Source of the DNA: Desulfobacteraceae bacterium
Lineage (GTDB): Bacteria > Desulfobacterota > Desulfobacteria > Desulfobacterales > Desulfosalsimonadaceae
Reading direction: 5' to 3'
DNA length: 50,307 bases
NCBI GenBank assembly: GCA_011390465.1
Contig: JAABSH010000026.1
Coordinates: 1-50,307 of the forward strand
In this document: positions 14,015-23,300 of the stretch, in pieces
How positions within the stretch are numbered: position 1 is the stretch's first letter
Layout: the number at the start of each line of letters is the position of its first letter
Notes under the pieces: generated by a model
Databases searched by the model: none
The model's input: only the letters and a program-made list of their open reading frames with translations
Told to the model about the DNA's origin: nothing
Program-made: the position numbers and the translations under genes

Positions 14015-15985
14015 ATGCTTGAAAACATCATACAAAAAGCAACCCAACCAGCAACCCAAGTTGCAAGCCACCCTGAGGGCGAGGCCGACGCCGGCAGTGA
14101 TCCGGGCAAAGGATTTCTGCTTTTTAACCGGCGACCGGTGATTTCCAGCGCCATTGCCGAATCCCTGGCTGAGGCGGAAACCCTTACCGGTGTCAATCAG
14201 AGCGAAATCCGGATGCGCCTCATTGGCCAGGGCATCGGCGTGCTCAATGTTCAGCGCAGCTTCAATGAACTGGCGGACTGCGCCAAAGATCTTGCATCTC
14301 TCGGCATCCCCTGCGGTGTGGTGGAAAAAACAGCCATCATGCAGACGCCGCTTCCCCCGGCCGCCCGCCACATCCATCTGACGCCCAATGCCCTGATCTT
14401 CTTAGACCGCCGCAACGAAAAAATTTTTGAAATCAATGATGCCACAGATCTTCTCATCATTCTTACGGATCTTTCCGGCAAGGCCGCGCGCCAGATAATG
14501 ACGGCCATGGCCTATACCGGCGGTCCGGTTGACAAACAATTCGACGATATCCTGAAAAAAATCTCCATGGCCCGGCCCGCTGCAATATTTTACCCTCTGA
14601 ACCCATCAAAACCGCATAAAGAATATGCTGCCGGGGTGTATGTGGACTCCAGCCTTTTTTCCTACATCGGGCTGGGGGATAAAATGACCCACAGCAAAGG
14701 GGGCAATTTCCGGATCATGATAAACCAGGCCCTGGCCATGGCCCGGACCGGCATCACGGATGAGCATTTCGGTATCGCCCGGCTGCCCGGGGCCAGCCCG
14801 GACTGGAACCGGGATGCGTCAGCAGTGGCGCAGGACCTGGGAAGATACGCGGGCTATATCCTGGCCGCCGTCCGGCAGAACCTGCTGCCGTTTGTGCCGG
14901 AACCGGAACTATCGGAAGATGCGGCTGCCGGAGACAATGAAGGCCCTGCAGGCGGAAAACCGTCCGCGGATGCTGCAAAAGGGCTGAAGCCGCCGCCGGA
15001 TATGAATTATTCCCGTATTACGGCCTTTTTTCAGACATCCCTGCCGGAATTGATTGTCGGGCTTATTGTGATTGTATCTCCGGTTTCGCTTTTCGTGGCC
15101 GGCGCGCAAAGCATTGCCAGGCATCAAATTTTCTGGAAAGCCGTGGCAGGCTCCGGTATTCTGCTGGCCGGGGTTCTGATGTTCTGCTACTCCCTGGTTC
15201 TGCTGTATTACCGGCGCATGATTGAAAACACGCCCACATCCAAGGTCCGGTCCATGTCCATGGGCATGGTGGAATTATCCGGCAAAACGCGGCGCTGTTA
15301 TGATCTTCTCTCGTCGGCCACAAAAACACCCTGTGTTTATTACCAGTGCCGGTATTACCGGTATCAGCGGACCGGCGACAATTCCCGCTGGACCCTTACC
15401 CGGAGCGTTTCTTCCGGCAAAATCCCGTTTTACCTGGAAGACGACACGGGCCGCGTGCTGATCAACCCGAAAAACGCGCTTTTTCAGGTTCCCCTGACCA
15501 CTCAGTCTTTCCGGGGCAGCTACATCCCCACCCTCTCCCTGCAGCTTCACGACCCCAACACCAAGGTGGTGGAAGAATTGATTCCCATTGGCACGCGCCT
15601 CTATGTCCTGGGATCGGCCCACATTGAAAAGCACGGCAGAAAATTTACCCAGATTCTGGCGGATAAATTGCGCCGTCTCAAACAGGACCCTGAGGCCATG
15701 GCCCAGTACGACATTAACGGTGACGGCCGCATTGACGTGGATGAGTGGGAGGCTGCGCGCAAAGACGCGGAGCGCAGGGTCTATGCCGAATCCCTGGCAA
15801 ACGGCCCGGAACAGTCGGAATCCGTTGTCATTAAAAAATCCGGCTTCGGCATGCTGCCGTTTATCATTGCGGATACGGAAAAAAAAGTGGTGCGCCGGCT
15901 CCTGTTCCGGACCCTGGTATTTCTTGCGGGGGGCCTGATCATCATGGGCGCAAGCGTTGGATTTCTGGTCAAACTTTTTCAATAA
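14015..15985 (+). CDS. Membrane protein with GIDE domain and an EF-hand
   Basis: 656 residues. Residues 1-330 are soluble and unrecognised (possibly TPM-like). Two membrane segments follow at about 342-365 (LIVGLIVIVSPVSLFVAGA) and 372-400. The GIDE domain (about 405-560), with MGMVELSGKTR, CVYYQCRYYRY and PFYLEDDTGRVLI, is the domain of mitochondrial MUL1-like E3 ligases and of prokaryotic membrane proteins. No RING finger is visible, so ligase activity should not be assumed. A canonical EF-hand loop, DINGDGRIDVDEWE, lies near 565-578, implying calcium binding. A final membrane helix spans about 628-655. The gene is followed 80 bases later by lemA, a recurrent partner of GIDE proteins, so the two probably form one envelope complex. 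Confidence 0.8.
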   Translation: MLENIIQKATQPATQVASHPEGEADAGSDPGKGFLLFNRRPVISSAIAESLAEAETLTGVNQSEIRMRLIGQGIGVLNVQRSFNELADCAKDLASLGIPCGVVEKTAIMQTPLPPAARHIHLTPNALIFLDRRNEKIFEINDATDLLIILTDLSGKAARQIMTAMAYTGGPVDKQFDDILKKISMARPAAIFYPLNPSKPHKEYAAGVYVDSSLFSYIGLGDKMTHSKGGNFRIMINQALAMARTGITDEHFGIARLPGASPDWNRDASAVAQDLGRYAGYILAAVRQNLLPFVPEPELSEDAAAGDNEGPAGGKPSADAAKGLKPPPDMNYSRITAFFQTSLPELIVGLIVIVSPVSLFVAGAQSIARHQIFWKAVAGSGILLAGVLMFCYSLVLLYYRRMIENTPTSKVRSMSMGMVELSGKTRRCYDLLSSATKTPCVYYQCRYYRYQRTGDNSRWTLTRSVSSGKIPFYLEDDTGRVLINPKNALFQVPLTTQSFRGSYIPTLSLQLHDPNTKVVEELIPIGTRLYVLGSAHIEKHGRKFTQILADKLRRLKQDPEAMAQYDINGDGRIDVDEWEAARKDAERRVYAESLANGPEQSESVVIKKSGFGMLPFIIADTEKKVVRRLLFRTLVFLAGGLIIMGASVGFLVKLFQ

Positions 15986-16066
15986 AAACCTAAAAATCCG
16001 TGTCTAAAAAAAAGACTTTGACGCAGATTTCGCGGACTGCACGGATTAAAACAGAAAGGAACAACC

Positions 16067-16636
16067 ATGGGCTATGTCATTCTGCTTATTTTCCTGGGAA
16101 TTCTGGTGGCGTTCATTACGTACGTTATTATCATCTACAATGGTCTTATCGGCCTGAAACACAATATTTCAAAGGCGTGGAGCAATATTGACGTGCTTTT
16201 AAAGCAGCGCTATGACGAACTGCCCAAACTGGTCAGCGTTTGCGAAGGGTATATGCAGCACGAACAGCGGGTTCTTGAAAACGTGACCCGGGCCCGTTCC
16301 ATGCTGGATACCGCGGGCACGGACAAAGAGGTGGTCAACGCCAACAATGCCATTACCTCGGCATTGCGGTCCCTGTTTGCGGTGGTGGAAAATTATCCGG
16401 ATCTCAAAGCGGACCGGGCCTTCCGCCAGCTCCAGGCCCGGGTGTCCCAGCTGGAGGATCAGATCGCGGACCGCAGAGAACTCTACAATGAATGCGTCAA
16501 CCTCTTTAACATCCGCATTGAACAGTTTCCGGATGTGTTGGTTGCCGGCATGATGCGCCTGGAACCCAGAATCCTGTGGCAGATCGACCCGAATCACCGG
16601 GAAGATGTGGCCCTGAAATTTTCCGCCCCGGCATAA
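16067..16636 (+). CDS. lemA: LemA family membrane protein
   Basis: 189 residues with an AGGAACAACC site before the ATG. One N-terminal membrane helix (VILLIFLGILVAFITYVIII, about 3-22) is followed by the LemA signature YNGLIGLKHNISKAWSNID. Helices with KQRYDELPKLVSVCEGYM and a C-terminal ELYNECVNLFNIRIEQFPD come next, matching the four-helix LemA fold facing the cytoplasm or periplasm. It lies between the GIDE gene and uvsE and probably acts with the GIDE protein. The biochemical role of LemA is unknown; in many genomes it pairs with TPM- or peptidase-type membrane proteins. Confidence 0.9.
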   Translation: MGYVILLIFLGILVAFITYVIIIYNGLIGLKHNISKAWSNIDVLLKQRYDELPKLVSVCEGYMQHEQRVLENVTRARSMLDTAGTDKEVVNANNAITSALRSLFAVVENYPDLKADRAFRQLQARVSQLEDQIADRRELYNECVNLFNIRIEQFPDVLVAGMMRLEPRILWQIDPNHREDVALKFSAPA

Positions 16637-16646
16637 GGCCCTGTCC

Positions 16647-17543
16647 ATGATCCGTTTCGGCCTCTGCTGCGTGTTTAAAGCCGCGCCCATAAAATTCCGG
16701 CGCACCACGGCAGCCCATCAGTCTAAATTTGACCGGCCCCGGCAGCTTGAAAACCTGGCGGCCCTGTGCCGGGAAAATGCCCGGTCCCTGCGCCAGGCGC
16801 TCTTGTTTTGCCGGGACCACGGCATCGGCGATTTCCGCATCAACAGCCAGATTCTGCCGCTAAAAACCCATCCGGAGCTGGGCTATGGGCTCAGCGATCT
16901 TCCGGAAGGGGATGCCATTGTCCGGGAATTTACAAAATGCGGCGATTTCTGCCGGCAGCACCACATCCGCACCACGTTTCATCCGGACCAGTTTATTCTG
17001 CTTTCCTCGTTGCGGCCGGATGTGACGGAAAAATCCTTAGCCGACCTGGTCTATCAGGCGGAAGCGGCAAAATGGGTGGGCGCGGATGTGATTAACATCC
17101 ACGGCGGCGGCGCTTATGGAGATAAACCCGCTGCTTTAAAACGGCTGGCAACAGAAATTGAAAAGCTGCCGGATGCCGTGCGCGCCCGGCTGACCCTGGA
17201 AAATGACGACCGCACCTATACGCCGGCAGACCTGTTGCCCGTGTGCCGGGATCTTGAAATCCCCCTGGTCTACGACGTGCATCACCACCGGTGCCTGCCC
17301 GACGGCATCAGTGTGGAAAAAACCACAACAGCGGCCCTTGAAACCTGGCCCCGGGAACCCCTGTTTCATGTTTCAAGTCCCTTGAACGGGTGGACAGGGA
17401 AAAATCCAGCCCCGCACCATGATTATATCAATGCCGCGGATTTTCCAGACTGCTGGAAACATCTTGATATTACGGTTGAAATTGAGGCCAAGGCCAAGGA
17501 ACTGGCCATTTTTAAACTGCAAAAAGATCTGGCAAAAGGGTAA
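16647..17543 (+). CDS. uvsE: UV DNA damage endonuclease UvsE/UVDE
   Basis: 298 residues, standard for bacterial UVDE, a TIM-barrel nuclease that nicks DNA 5' of cyclobutane dimers, 6-4 photoproducts and abasic sites. The metal-site motifs are all present: TTFHPDQFILLSS near residue 110, VINIHGGGAYGDK near 149, RLTLENDDRTYT near 185, and VYDVHHHRCLPD near 208. The conserved start is IRFGLCCVF. The gene begins 10 bases after lemA stops, so it is likely in the same transcript. It ends 33 bases from the convergent yceH gene. With the photolyase at 24830 it gives two independent UV-lesion pathways in one region. Confidence 0.95.
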   Translation: MIRFGLCCVFKAAPIKFRRTTAAHQSKFDRPRQLENLAALCRENARSLRQALLFCRDHGIGDFRINSQILPLKTHPELGYGLSDLPEGDAIVREFTKCGDFCRQHHIRTTFHPDQFILLSSLRPDVTEKSLADLVYQAEAAKWVGADVINIHGGGAYGDKPAALKRLATEIEKLPDAVRARLTLENDDRTYTPADLLPVCRDLEIPLVYDVHHHRCLPDGISVEKTTTAALETWPREPLFHVSSPLNGWTGKNPAPHHDYINAADFPDCWKHLDITVEIEAKAKELAIFKLQKDLAKG

Positions 17544-17576
17544 TCTCCAACATCCCCGGGTCCCCGGATTCCCGAA

Positions 17577-18248
17577 TCACTCAAACTCCTGCTTGAACGC
17601 TGAAAACTGATTTCTCAGGTCCTCGAGCACGGCTTCCAGCACTTCCACCCGTTTTTCAAGGACCGCAACCCGCTCACTGCCCCCGCCGCTGCTTCTGCGG
17701 AAAGGTTCCGCAACCGCCCCGGCCGGATACATGGCTTCAGTCTGCTCCATCGGGCAGAACAGATGCGCGTACCGGTTTTCCTTGTGTCCCGGCTGACGCT
17801 CCAGCATCGTCACCAGGGGCCCCGGGTCCCGCTCCATGAGTTTTTTCAGAGTCTGCTCGATGCCCAGAAGGCCGTGACTTTCAATGAGCCGACCGGTCCG
17901 GGTATTGAGCTCCCCGGGGGTCTGGGGGCCCCGCAGAAACAATTCGCACAGCACGGAAAGCTCCCGCTTGGAGCATCCGGTTTTTTCTTTCAGATTGTGT
18001 TCATATTTCGGGGTCCGGCTGCCGTGGGTCATAATCTGCCATACCCAGTGCTCATTTCGCAGGGATTTTAAAGCGGTCTCCACTGCTTCGGTTTCCATAT
18101 CCATGACCGGATGCCGGTTGTTCTTCTGCCGGCAACCGTTTACCAGGGCATTCAGGGTCATGGGATAATAATCCGGGGTGGCCATCTGTTTTTCAATCAA
18201 CACCCCGAGAATTCTGATTTCTACTGCATCTAACGCAACCGCATCCAT
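17577..18248 (-). CDS. yceH: YceH/DUF480 family winged-helix protein
   Basis: 223 residues with a GGGAG site before the ATG. Tandem winged-helix domains carry the family landmarks EIRILGVLIEKQMATPDYYP (residues 10-29), ALVNGCRQKNNRHPVM, and RGPQTPGELNTRTGRL near 110. The C-terminus VAVLEKRVEVLEAVLEDL forms a short coiled coil, common in the family. Function is unknown; the fold suggests nucleic-acid binding. It is the first minus-strand gene within this otherwise plus-strand block, convergent with uvsE. Confidence 0.92.
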   Translation of the reverse strand: MDAVALDAVEIRILGVLIEKQMATPDYYPMTLNALVNGCRQKNNRHPVMDMETEAVETALKSLRNEHWVWQIMTHGSRTPKYEHNLKEKTGCSKRELSVLCELFLRGPQTPGELNTRTGRLIESHGLLGIEQTLKKLMERDPGPLVTMLERQPGHKENRYAHLFCPMEQTEAMYPAGAVAEPFRRSSGGGSERVAVLEKRVEVLEAVLEDLRNQFSAFKQEFE

Positions 18249-18298
18249 TCAACACTCCCTGTCCGATTTTTATTTTTTTATTCGCGATTTTTATTTTT

Positions 18299-18420
18299 CT
18301 GGTTATCCACTTGGCTTGTCTCATGACCGTTTGTAGTGTGCCCGTGAGGGCATATAATGTAACGCCTTACGGCGTCACTACGAACCAGAGTACCCGAGCT
18401 TGAGCCAAATGGATAACCAG
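18299..18420. repeat. 122-bp hairpin element (MITE/REP-like)
   Basis: The terminal arms CTGGTTATCCACTTGGCT (18299-18316) and 18403-18420 are reverse complements at 17 of 18 positions. Inner arms GTAGTG/CACTAC and a GCCC-gtga-GGGC hairpin extend the pairing. It fills the gap between two minus-strand genes (yceH and the YkvA-like gene) and has no coding capacity. Confidence 0.7.
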
Positions 18421-18430
18421 ATTTATTTTT

Positions 18431-18895
18431 TCACTGCTCCTGCTCTCGGGTCTGGGCCTGATCACAGGCCGGCACCGGCTCCCGCTCCCGCTCCCAGGCG
18501 GCAAAGGCATCCATATCCTGTTTAAAGCACCGCATGGTCCACAGCAGCAGGGCGGCGTCATCCATAAACCCGATTCCAAGAATAATATCCGGCACCACAT
18601 CAAAGGGCATGACAAAATAGACCAGGGTGCCCACGATGCCCACCAGGGTTTTCCAGGGAATCTTCCGGTATCTGCCGCCGGCATAGGCCCGGATCATGCG
18701 GAAAAACATCATCAGACTGTCCCAGGACTCCCCCAGAACCGCGCGGCCCTTATCCCGGGCTTTTTTGTCCACCTGATCCATCAGATCATCCAGCAGTTCC
18801 GGATTATCTGAAATATCCCGGGCTTTTTGAGCGGCGGTTTTATAAAACCGGCTGCCCAGCACCTGTTTTGCAATAAATTCTTTTTTCGTCACCAC
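18431..18895 (-). CDS. YkvA-like DUF1232 membrane-associated protein
   Basis: 154 residues, GTG start. The DUF1232 core is TLVYFVMPFDVVPDIILGIG followed by FMDDAALLLW (about 88-120). It forms two short hydrophobic stretches with the signature Pro-x-D-x-x-P-D and a later Asp pair. The N-terminal 40 residues are helical and charged. A C-terminal tail rich in Arg, Glu and Gln comes from CCGCTC-type triplet repeats. Function is unknown; relatives include YkvA and the membrane-anchoring part of other proteins. The stop is adjacent to the hairpin element. Confidence 0.85.
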   Translation of the reverse strand: MVTKKEFIAKQVLGSRFYKTAAQKARDISDNPELLDDLMDQVDKKARDKGRAVLGESWDSLMMFFRMIRAYAGGRYRKIPWKTLVGIVGTLVYFVMPFDVVPDIILGIGFMDDAALLLWTMRCFKQDMDAFAAWEREREPVPACDQAQTREQEQ

Positions 18896-19034
18896 TGCCT
18901 CATGATGCTGCCGGTGTTTTTATGGCAGCAAAAATTTTTCTCATTCTTATCTGAATCTTGCAAAACCCATAAAATAATGAATAGATGAATAAATCAATAT
19001 TGTTTTTTTATCACCCATTCAGGAAACTTCGAAA

Positions 19035-20303
19035 ATGTATACATTCCTTCACGCCGCCGACATTCACCTGGACAGCCCCCTTCACAAACTGGACACCTAT
19101 GAAGGGGCGCCCACGCACCTGATCCGCCACGCGGCCCGGGCCGCTTTTGAAAACCTGGTCACGGCTGCCATTGATGAACAGGCGGCGTTTGTGCTGATTT
19201 CAGGAGACTTATATGACGGGGACTGGAAAGATTACAACACGGGTCTTTATTTTATTTCCCGGATGCGCCGGCTCCGGGATGCCGGTATTTTGGTTTTTAT
19301 TGTTGCGGGAAACCATGACGCGGCCAGCAGAATCACAAAACACCTGAAACTGCCGGACGGGGTTCGGATTTTTCCCGCATCCGCGCCTGAAACCGTTATT
19401 GTGGAAAATTTACAGACGGCCATTCACGGCCAGAGTTTCGGCACCCCGGCAGTCACCAAAAATCTTGCCGCTGCATATCCCCGGCCAAAACCGGGATATT
19501 TTAATATCGGCATGCTCCACACCGCGCTCACCGGCAGAGAAAATCACGCCCCCTATGCGCCCTGCACGGTTGAAGCGCTCAGCAGCAAAGGATATGATTA
19601 CTGGGCCCTGGGACACATCCACAAACGGGAAATTGTAAAAAAAAATCCATTTATTGTGTTTCCCGGAAATCTTCAGGGCCGCCACATCCGGGAAACCGGA
19701 GAAAAAGGCTGCATGCGGGTAAGAGTGCCCGACACCGGCCCGGCAGCTGTGGAATTTATGCCGCTCGATGTCATCCGCTGGGTTGAACTGTCCGTGGACC
19801 TCACCGGCGCTGTAACCGGCTATGACATGATTGACCGGTTCAGCGACGCTCTTGAATCCTCTATGGACCGGCATTCCGGCATTCCGCTGGTGGTCCGGGC
19901 GGTTTTTTCCGGAAGCACCCGGGCCCATGACGCGCTTGCGTCAGACGAGGCCCGGTGGAAAAATGAAATCCGGGCCGCTGCCGCTGATGTGAGCCATGAA
20001 ACCGTGTGGATGGAAAAAATCCGCTTCCAGACCTGCGCGCCCGCAGATACTGTGGCGCCGGATTTCAATGCCGGCCCCACGGAACAATTATCTGAAATCA
20101 TCGGAAACCTCCGCACCGATCCGGACGGGCTCACCGCGCTGGCCGCAGATGAGCTCTCCGCCCTGGCCGCCAAGCTGCCGCCGGAACTTAAACACGGGGA
20201 TGACCCTTTGGATGTGTTTGACCCGGCCTGGCTGGAAATGATTCTTGATCAGGCCCATGCTCTTCTTCAGACCCAATTGACAAAAAAGGAGACTGCGGAA
20301 TGA
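19035..20303 (+). CDS. yhaO: SbcD/Mre11-type metallophosphoesterase nuclease (YhaO-like)
   Basis: 422 residues with an AGGAA site. Calcineurin-like phosphoesterase motifs are in order: ADIHLDSP at residues 8-15, SGDLYDGDW near 56, VAGNHDAAS near 93, GMLHTAL near 160, and WALGHIHKRE near 190. These supply the Asp, His and Asn ligands of the two-metal site. The C-terminal third (about 250-422) is the capping and ATPase-binding region. The stop overlaps the next gene by 4 bases (ATGA), the usual arrangement of an SbcD-like nuclease with its SbcC-like ATPase. The expected role is processing of DNA ends or hairpins. The long palindromes in this genome are natural substrates for such complexes. Confidence 0.9.
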   Translation: MYTFLHAADIHLDSPLHKLDTYEGAPTHLIRHAARAAFENLVTAAIDEQAAFVLISGDLYDGDWKDYNTGLYFISRMRRLRDAGILVFIVAGNHDAASRITKHLKLPDGVRIFPASAPETVIVENLQTAIHGQSFGTPAVTKNLAAAYPRPKPGYFNIGMLHTALTGRENHAPYAPCTVEALSSKGYDYWALGHIHKREIVKKNPFIVFPGNLQGRHIRETGEKGCMRVRVPDTGPAAVEFMPLDVIRWVELSVDLTGAVTGYDMIDRFSDALESSMDRHSGIPLVVRAVFSGSTRAHDALASDEARWKNEIRAAAADVSHETVWMEKIRFQTCAPADTVAPDFNAGPTEQLSEIIGNLRTDPDGLTALAADELSALAAKLPPELKHGDDPLDVFDPAWLEMILDQAHALLQTQLTKKETAE

Positions 20304-23300
20304 AAATCCTGGCACTCGGCCTTACCGCTTTCGGCCCTTTTTCCGGTGAACGCCTTGATTTGAGCAGCGGCTGCCAGGGCCTGCATCTTATCTACGGCCC
20401 CAACGAAGCCGGCAAAAGCTCGGCCCTGCGGGCCCTGCACAACGCGCTTTACGGCATTCCGGTCCGGTCACCGGACAATTTCCGGCACGCCCACAACAAA
20501 CTGCGGATCACCGCCGCCATTCAGGACGGCAACGGCCAGACCCTTTCCTTTGTCCGCCGGAAAGGCGCCAAAAATACCCTGCGGGCCGATGATGACAAAA
20601 AAGTGCTGGAGGAAGCACGGCTTCGGGAATGCTTAAATCACATTGATGCGCCCCTGTTCACCACCATGTTCGGCATCAGCCACGACGGCCTGATTCAGGG
20701 GGGACGGGAAATTATCAGCGGCGGCGGCAGTCTGGGCCAGATTCTTTTTGCGGCCGGCGCCGGCATTCGCGGACTTCGCGACCTTCAGGCCGCCCTTTCC
20801 GAAAACGCGGAGGAACTGTTTAAACCTTCCGGCAAAAATCCCGTCATTAACCAGCTCATGGCCCGGGTCAAAGAAAACCGCAAAAATCTGAAAGAGATTC
20901 AACTGGCAAGCACGGACTGGGAAAACCACCACAAGGCACTGACAGCAGCCATGAAGAAAAAAACCTCCGCTGAACAGGACCTTAAGACCGCCATGGCGGA
21001 AAAAAACCGACTGGAACGTATCCGCCAGTCCCTTCCGGAGATCTCCCGACGAAAAAAACTAATCATGGACCGCCAGGACTATCTTTCCGTAGTGCTGCTG
21101 CCGGAAAATTTCAGTGATCTGCGCAGAGATGCGGTGTCAAAATTCAAAATCGCTGAAAAGGAACATTCCCATGCTACGGATGCCGTGGGACAGCTTGAAC
21201 AGGAAATTGACGCAGTGACGCTTTCCGAAGCACTGCTTTCCGCTGCCGACGACATCGAGCAGGTCTTTCAGGAACTCGGGGGAAACAAAAAGGCGGCCCG
21301 GGACAGAATCGATCTGGAAAACCGCATGGATATTCTGCGCAGCGAAGCGGCCCAGATTCTGAAAACCCTCAGGCACGACATGGACCTTGAGGACGCGGAA
21401 AAACTGCGCCTTACCAAAAAAGACATTCTGGCCATTCAGGGTCTTGGAAGCCGGTATGAACGCATCATCACCCTCATCGAAACCACCCGAGACCAGCTTC
21501 CCGGCCTTGCAGGCGAATCTGCCGTTCTGGACACGCAACTGGCCGGGCTGCCGGCGGCTCGGAATACAGCGTCCCTGGAACTTGCCATGGAAGCGGCAGC
21601 GGAATTTGTTTCAACAGAAATCCAGTGTCAGGAAGAATTGGCAGAACTGACTCTGGCCCGGAACTCCCTTGAAACCGAGCTTGCACGGCAGCGTTTCTGG
21701 TCCGGAACCCTGGAAGCCCTGACCTGCCTTTCCCTGCCCGCGCCTGAAACGGTTGACCGGTTTGAAAATGAACTTGACACCGCGGCAACCCGCCTCGAAA
21801 CCCATCAGGCGGAAATATCCAGACAAACGGCTGCCTTGGAAGAAACCGAAAAAAAAATTCAGCACCTGCATCTGGCCTTTTCCGTGCCCACGGAAGCCGA
21901 TCTTGCAGGCGCCCGGGAAAAAAGGGATGCGATCTGGGGGCTGATCTCCGCGGCCGTTGGGTCGCCACATGACATTGAAAAAATTACCGCGCAGTTTTTT
22001 GAGCAGTTTCCACAGGAAAAACAGCTTCTGGCCGGATTTGAAACCGCTCTGTCAGCCGCAGATGACATCGCGGACCGGCTGCGCCGGGAATCCGACCGGG
22101 TGGCCACCCTTGCAAAACTGGTTTCCGATAAATCCGATATTTCCCTAAAAAAAGACCACCTGGCCCTGAAAAAAGAAAAACTGGCAGCAGACCATCACCG
22201 GCTAACGGAAAAATGGCAGGCCCTGTGGTCTCCTGCCGGAATTTCCGCCACCACGCCCAAAGAAATGCGGCAATGGCTGCACCGGACCAATGACCTGGTT
22301 GCCCGATTTGCAGATGTTCAGAAACGCACGGCCAGACTCAGGGCCACACAGGAAAAAATTGAAAACCGGCGCGCGAAACTCCGGGCCGCCCTTAAAACCC
22401 TGCATGAATCCCTCCCTGAAACCCGCCTTTCCCTTGGTGAAATGGTTAAACAGGCCGGAAAAATCATTGACGCGGAAAAACGCCTCACGGAAAAACACGA
22501 CGCCATTGTCGCTGAAAAATCCCGAAAAACCGCTCTCCTGTCCGAGCTTAACATCCGCCGCCACACCAATGAAGCCGATCTCGAAGCCTGGCAGCAGCAA
22601 TGGGAAAAAGCGGTTTCTCCCCTGGGTCTGGGCAGGGATGCCGCCCCGGCCCATGCCAGCGCGTTTCTTGAAGATCTTAAAAATCTGTTTGATAAACTCA
22701 AAGATGCGGATATTTTAAAAAAACGGATTGCGGGCATTGACCGGGATGCCGCGGCTTTTGCCGCCCGGGTCCTGGAACTGACAAAAACCGCCGGACCGGG
22801 CACAAGCCCACTCTCCGGCCGGCCCCCGGAACAGGCCGCGGCTGAAATGATGCGGCTTTTAAAGGAATCCCGCACAGCCGCCTCCCAAAAACAGACCCTT
22901 GAAAAACAGCTGGAAAAGGAACGCCTCCGGCAAAAACGCTCTCTCAAAGAAAGGGAAGATGCTGCCGCAGTGCTCAAAACCCTGTGCGAAGAAGCCGGCT
23001 GCAGCGATTATCAGCAGTTGCCGGCCGCAGAAAACCGGTCCGCCAGACGCCGGGAAATTGAAGCCGGCATCCGGGATGCGGAGTCCCGGCTCCTGAAAAT
23101 GAGCGCGGGCACGGATCTGAACGAATTTATCCGTGACTGCCAGACAGAGTCTCCGGACGCCATTCCCGCAAAAATAACCACCCTTACAGAATCCATTGAT
23201 GCGCTGGCCCAAGACATTTCCAGCCTGGACCAGGCCATCGGCAGCGAGCGGACAGAACTGGCAAAAATGGACGGCAGCGCCCGGGCCGCTGAACTGGCAG

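Noticed and set aside
14015-15985. Annotating the GIDE protein as a ubiquitin ligase
   Set aside because: No RING or other E3 catalytic domain is visible; only the GIDE domain is shared with MUL1-type ligases.
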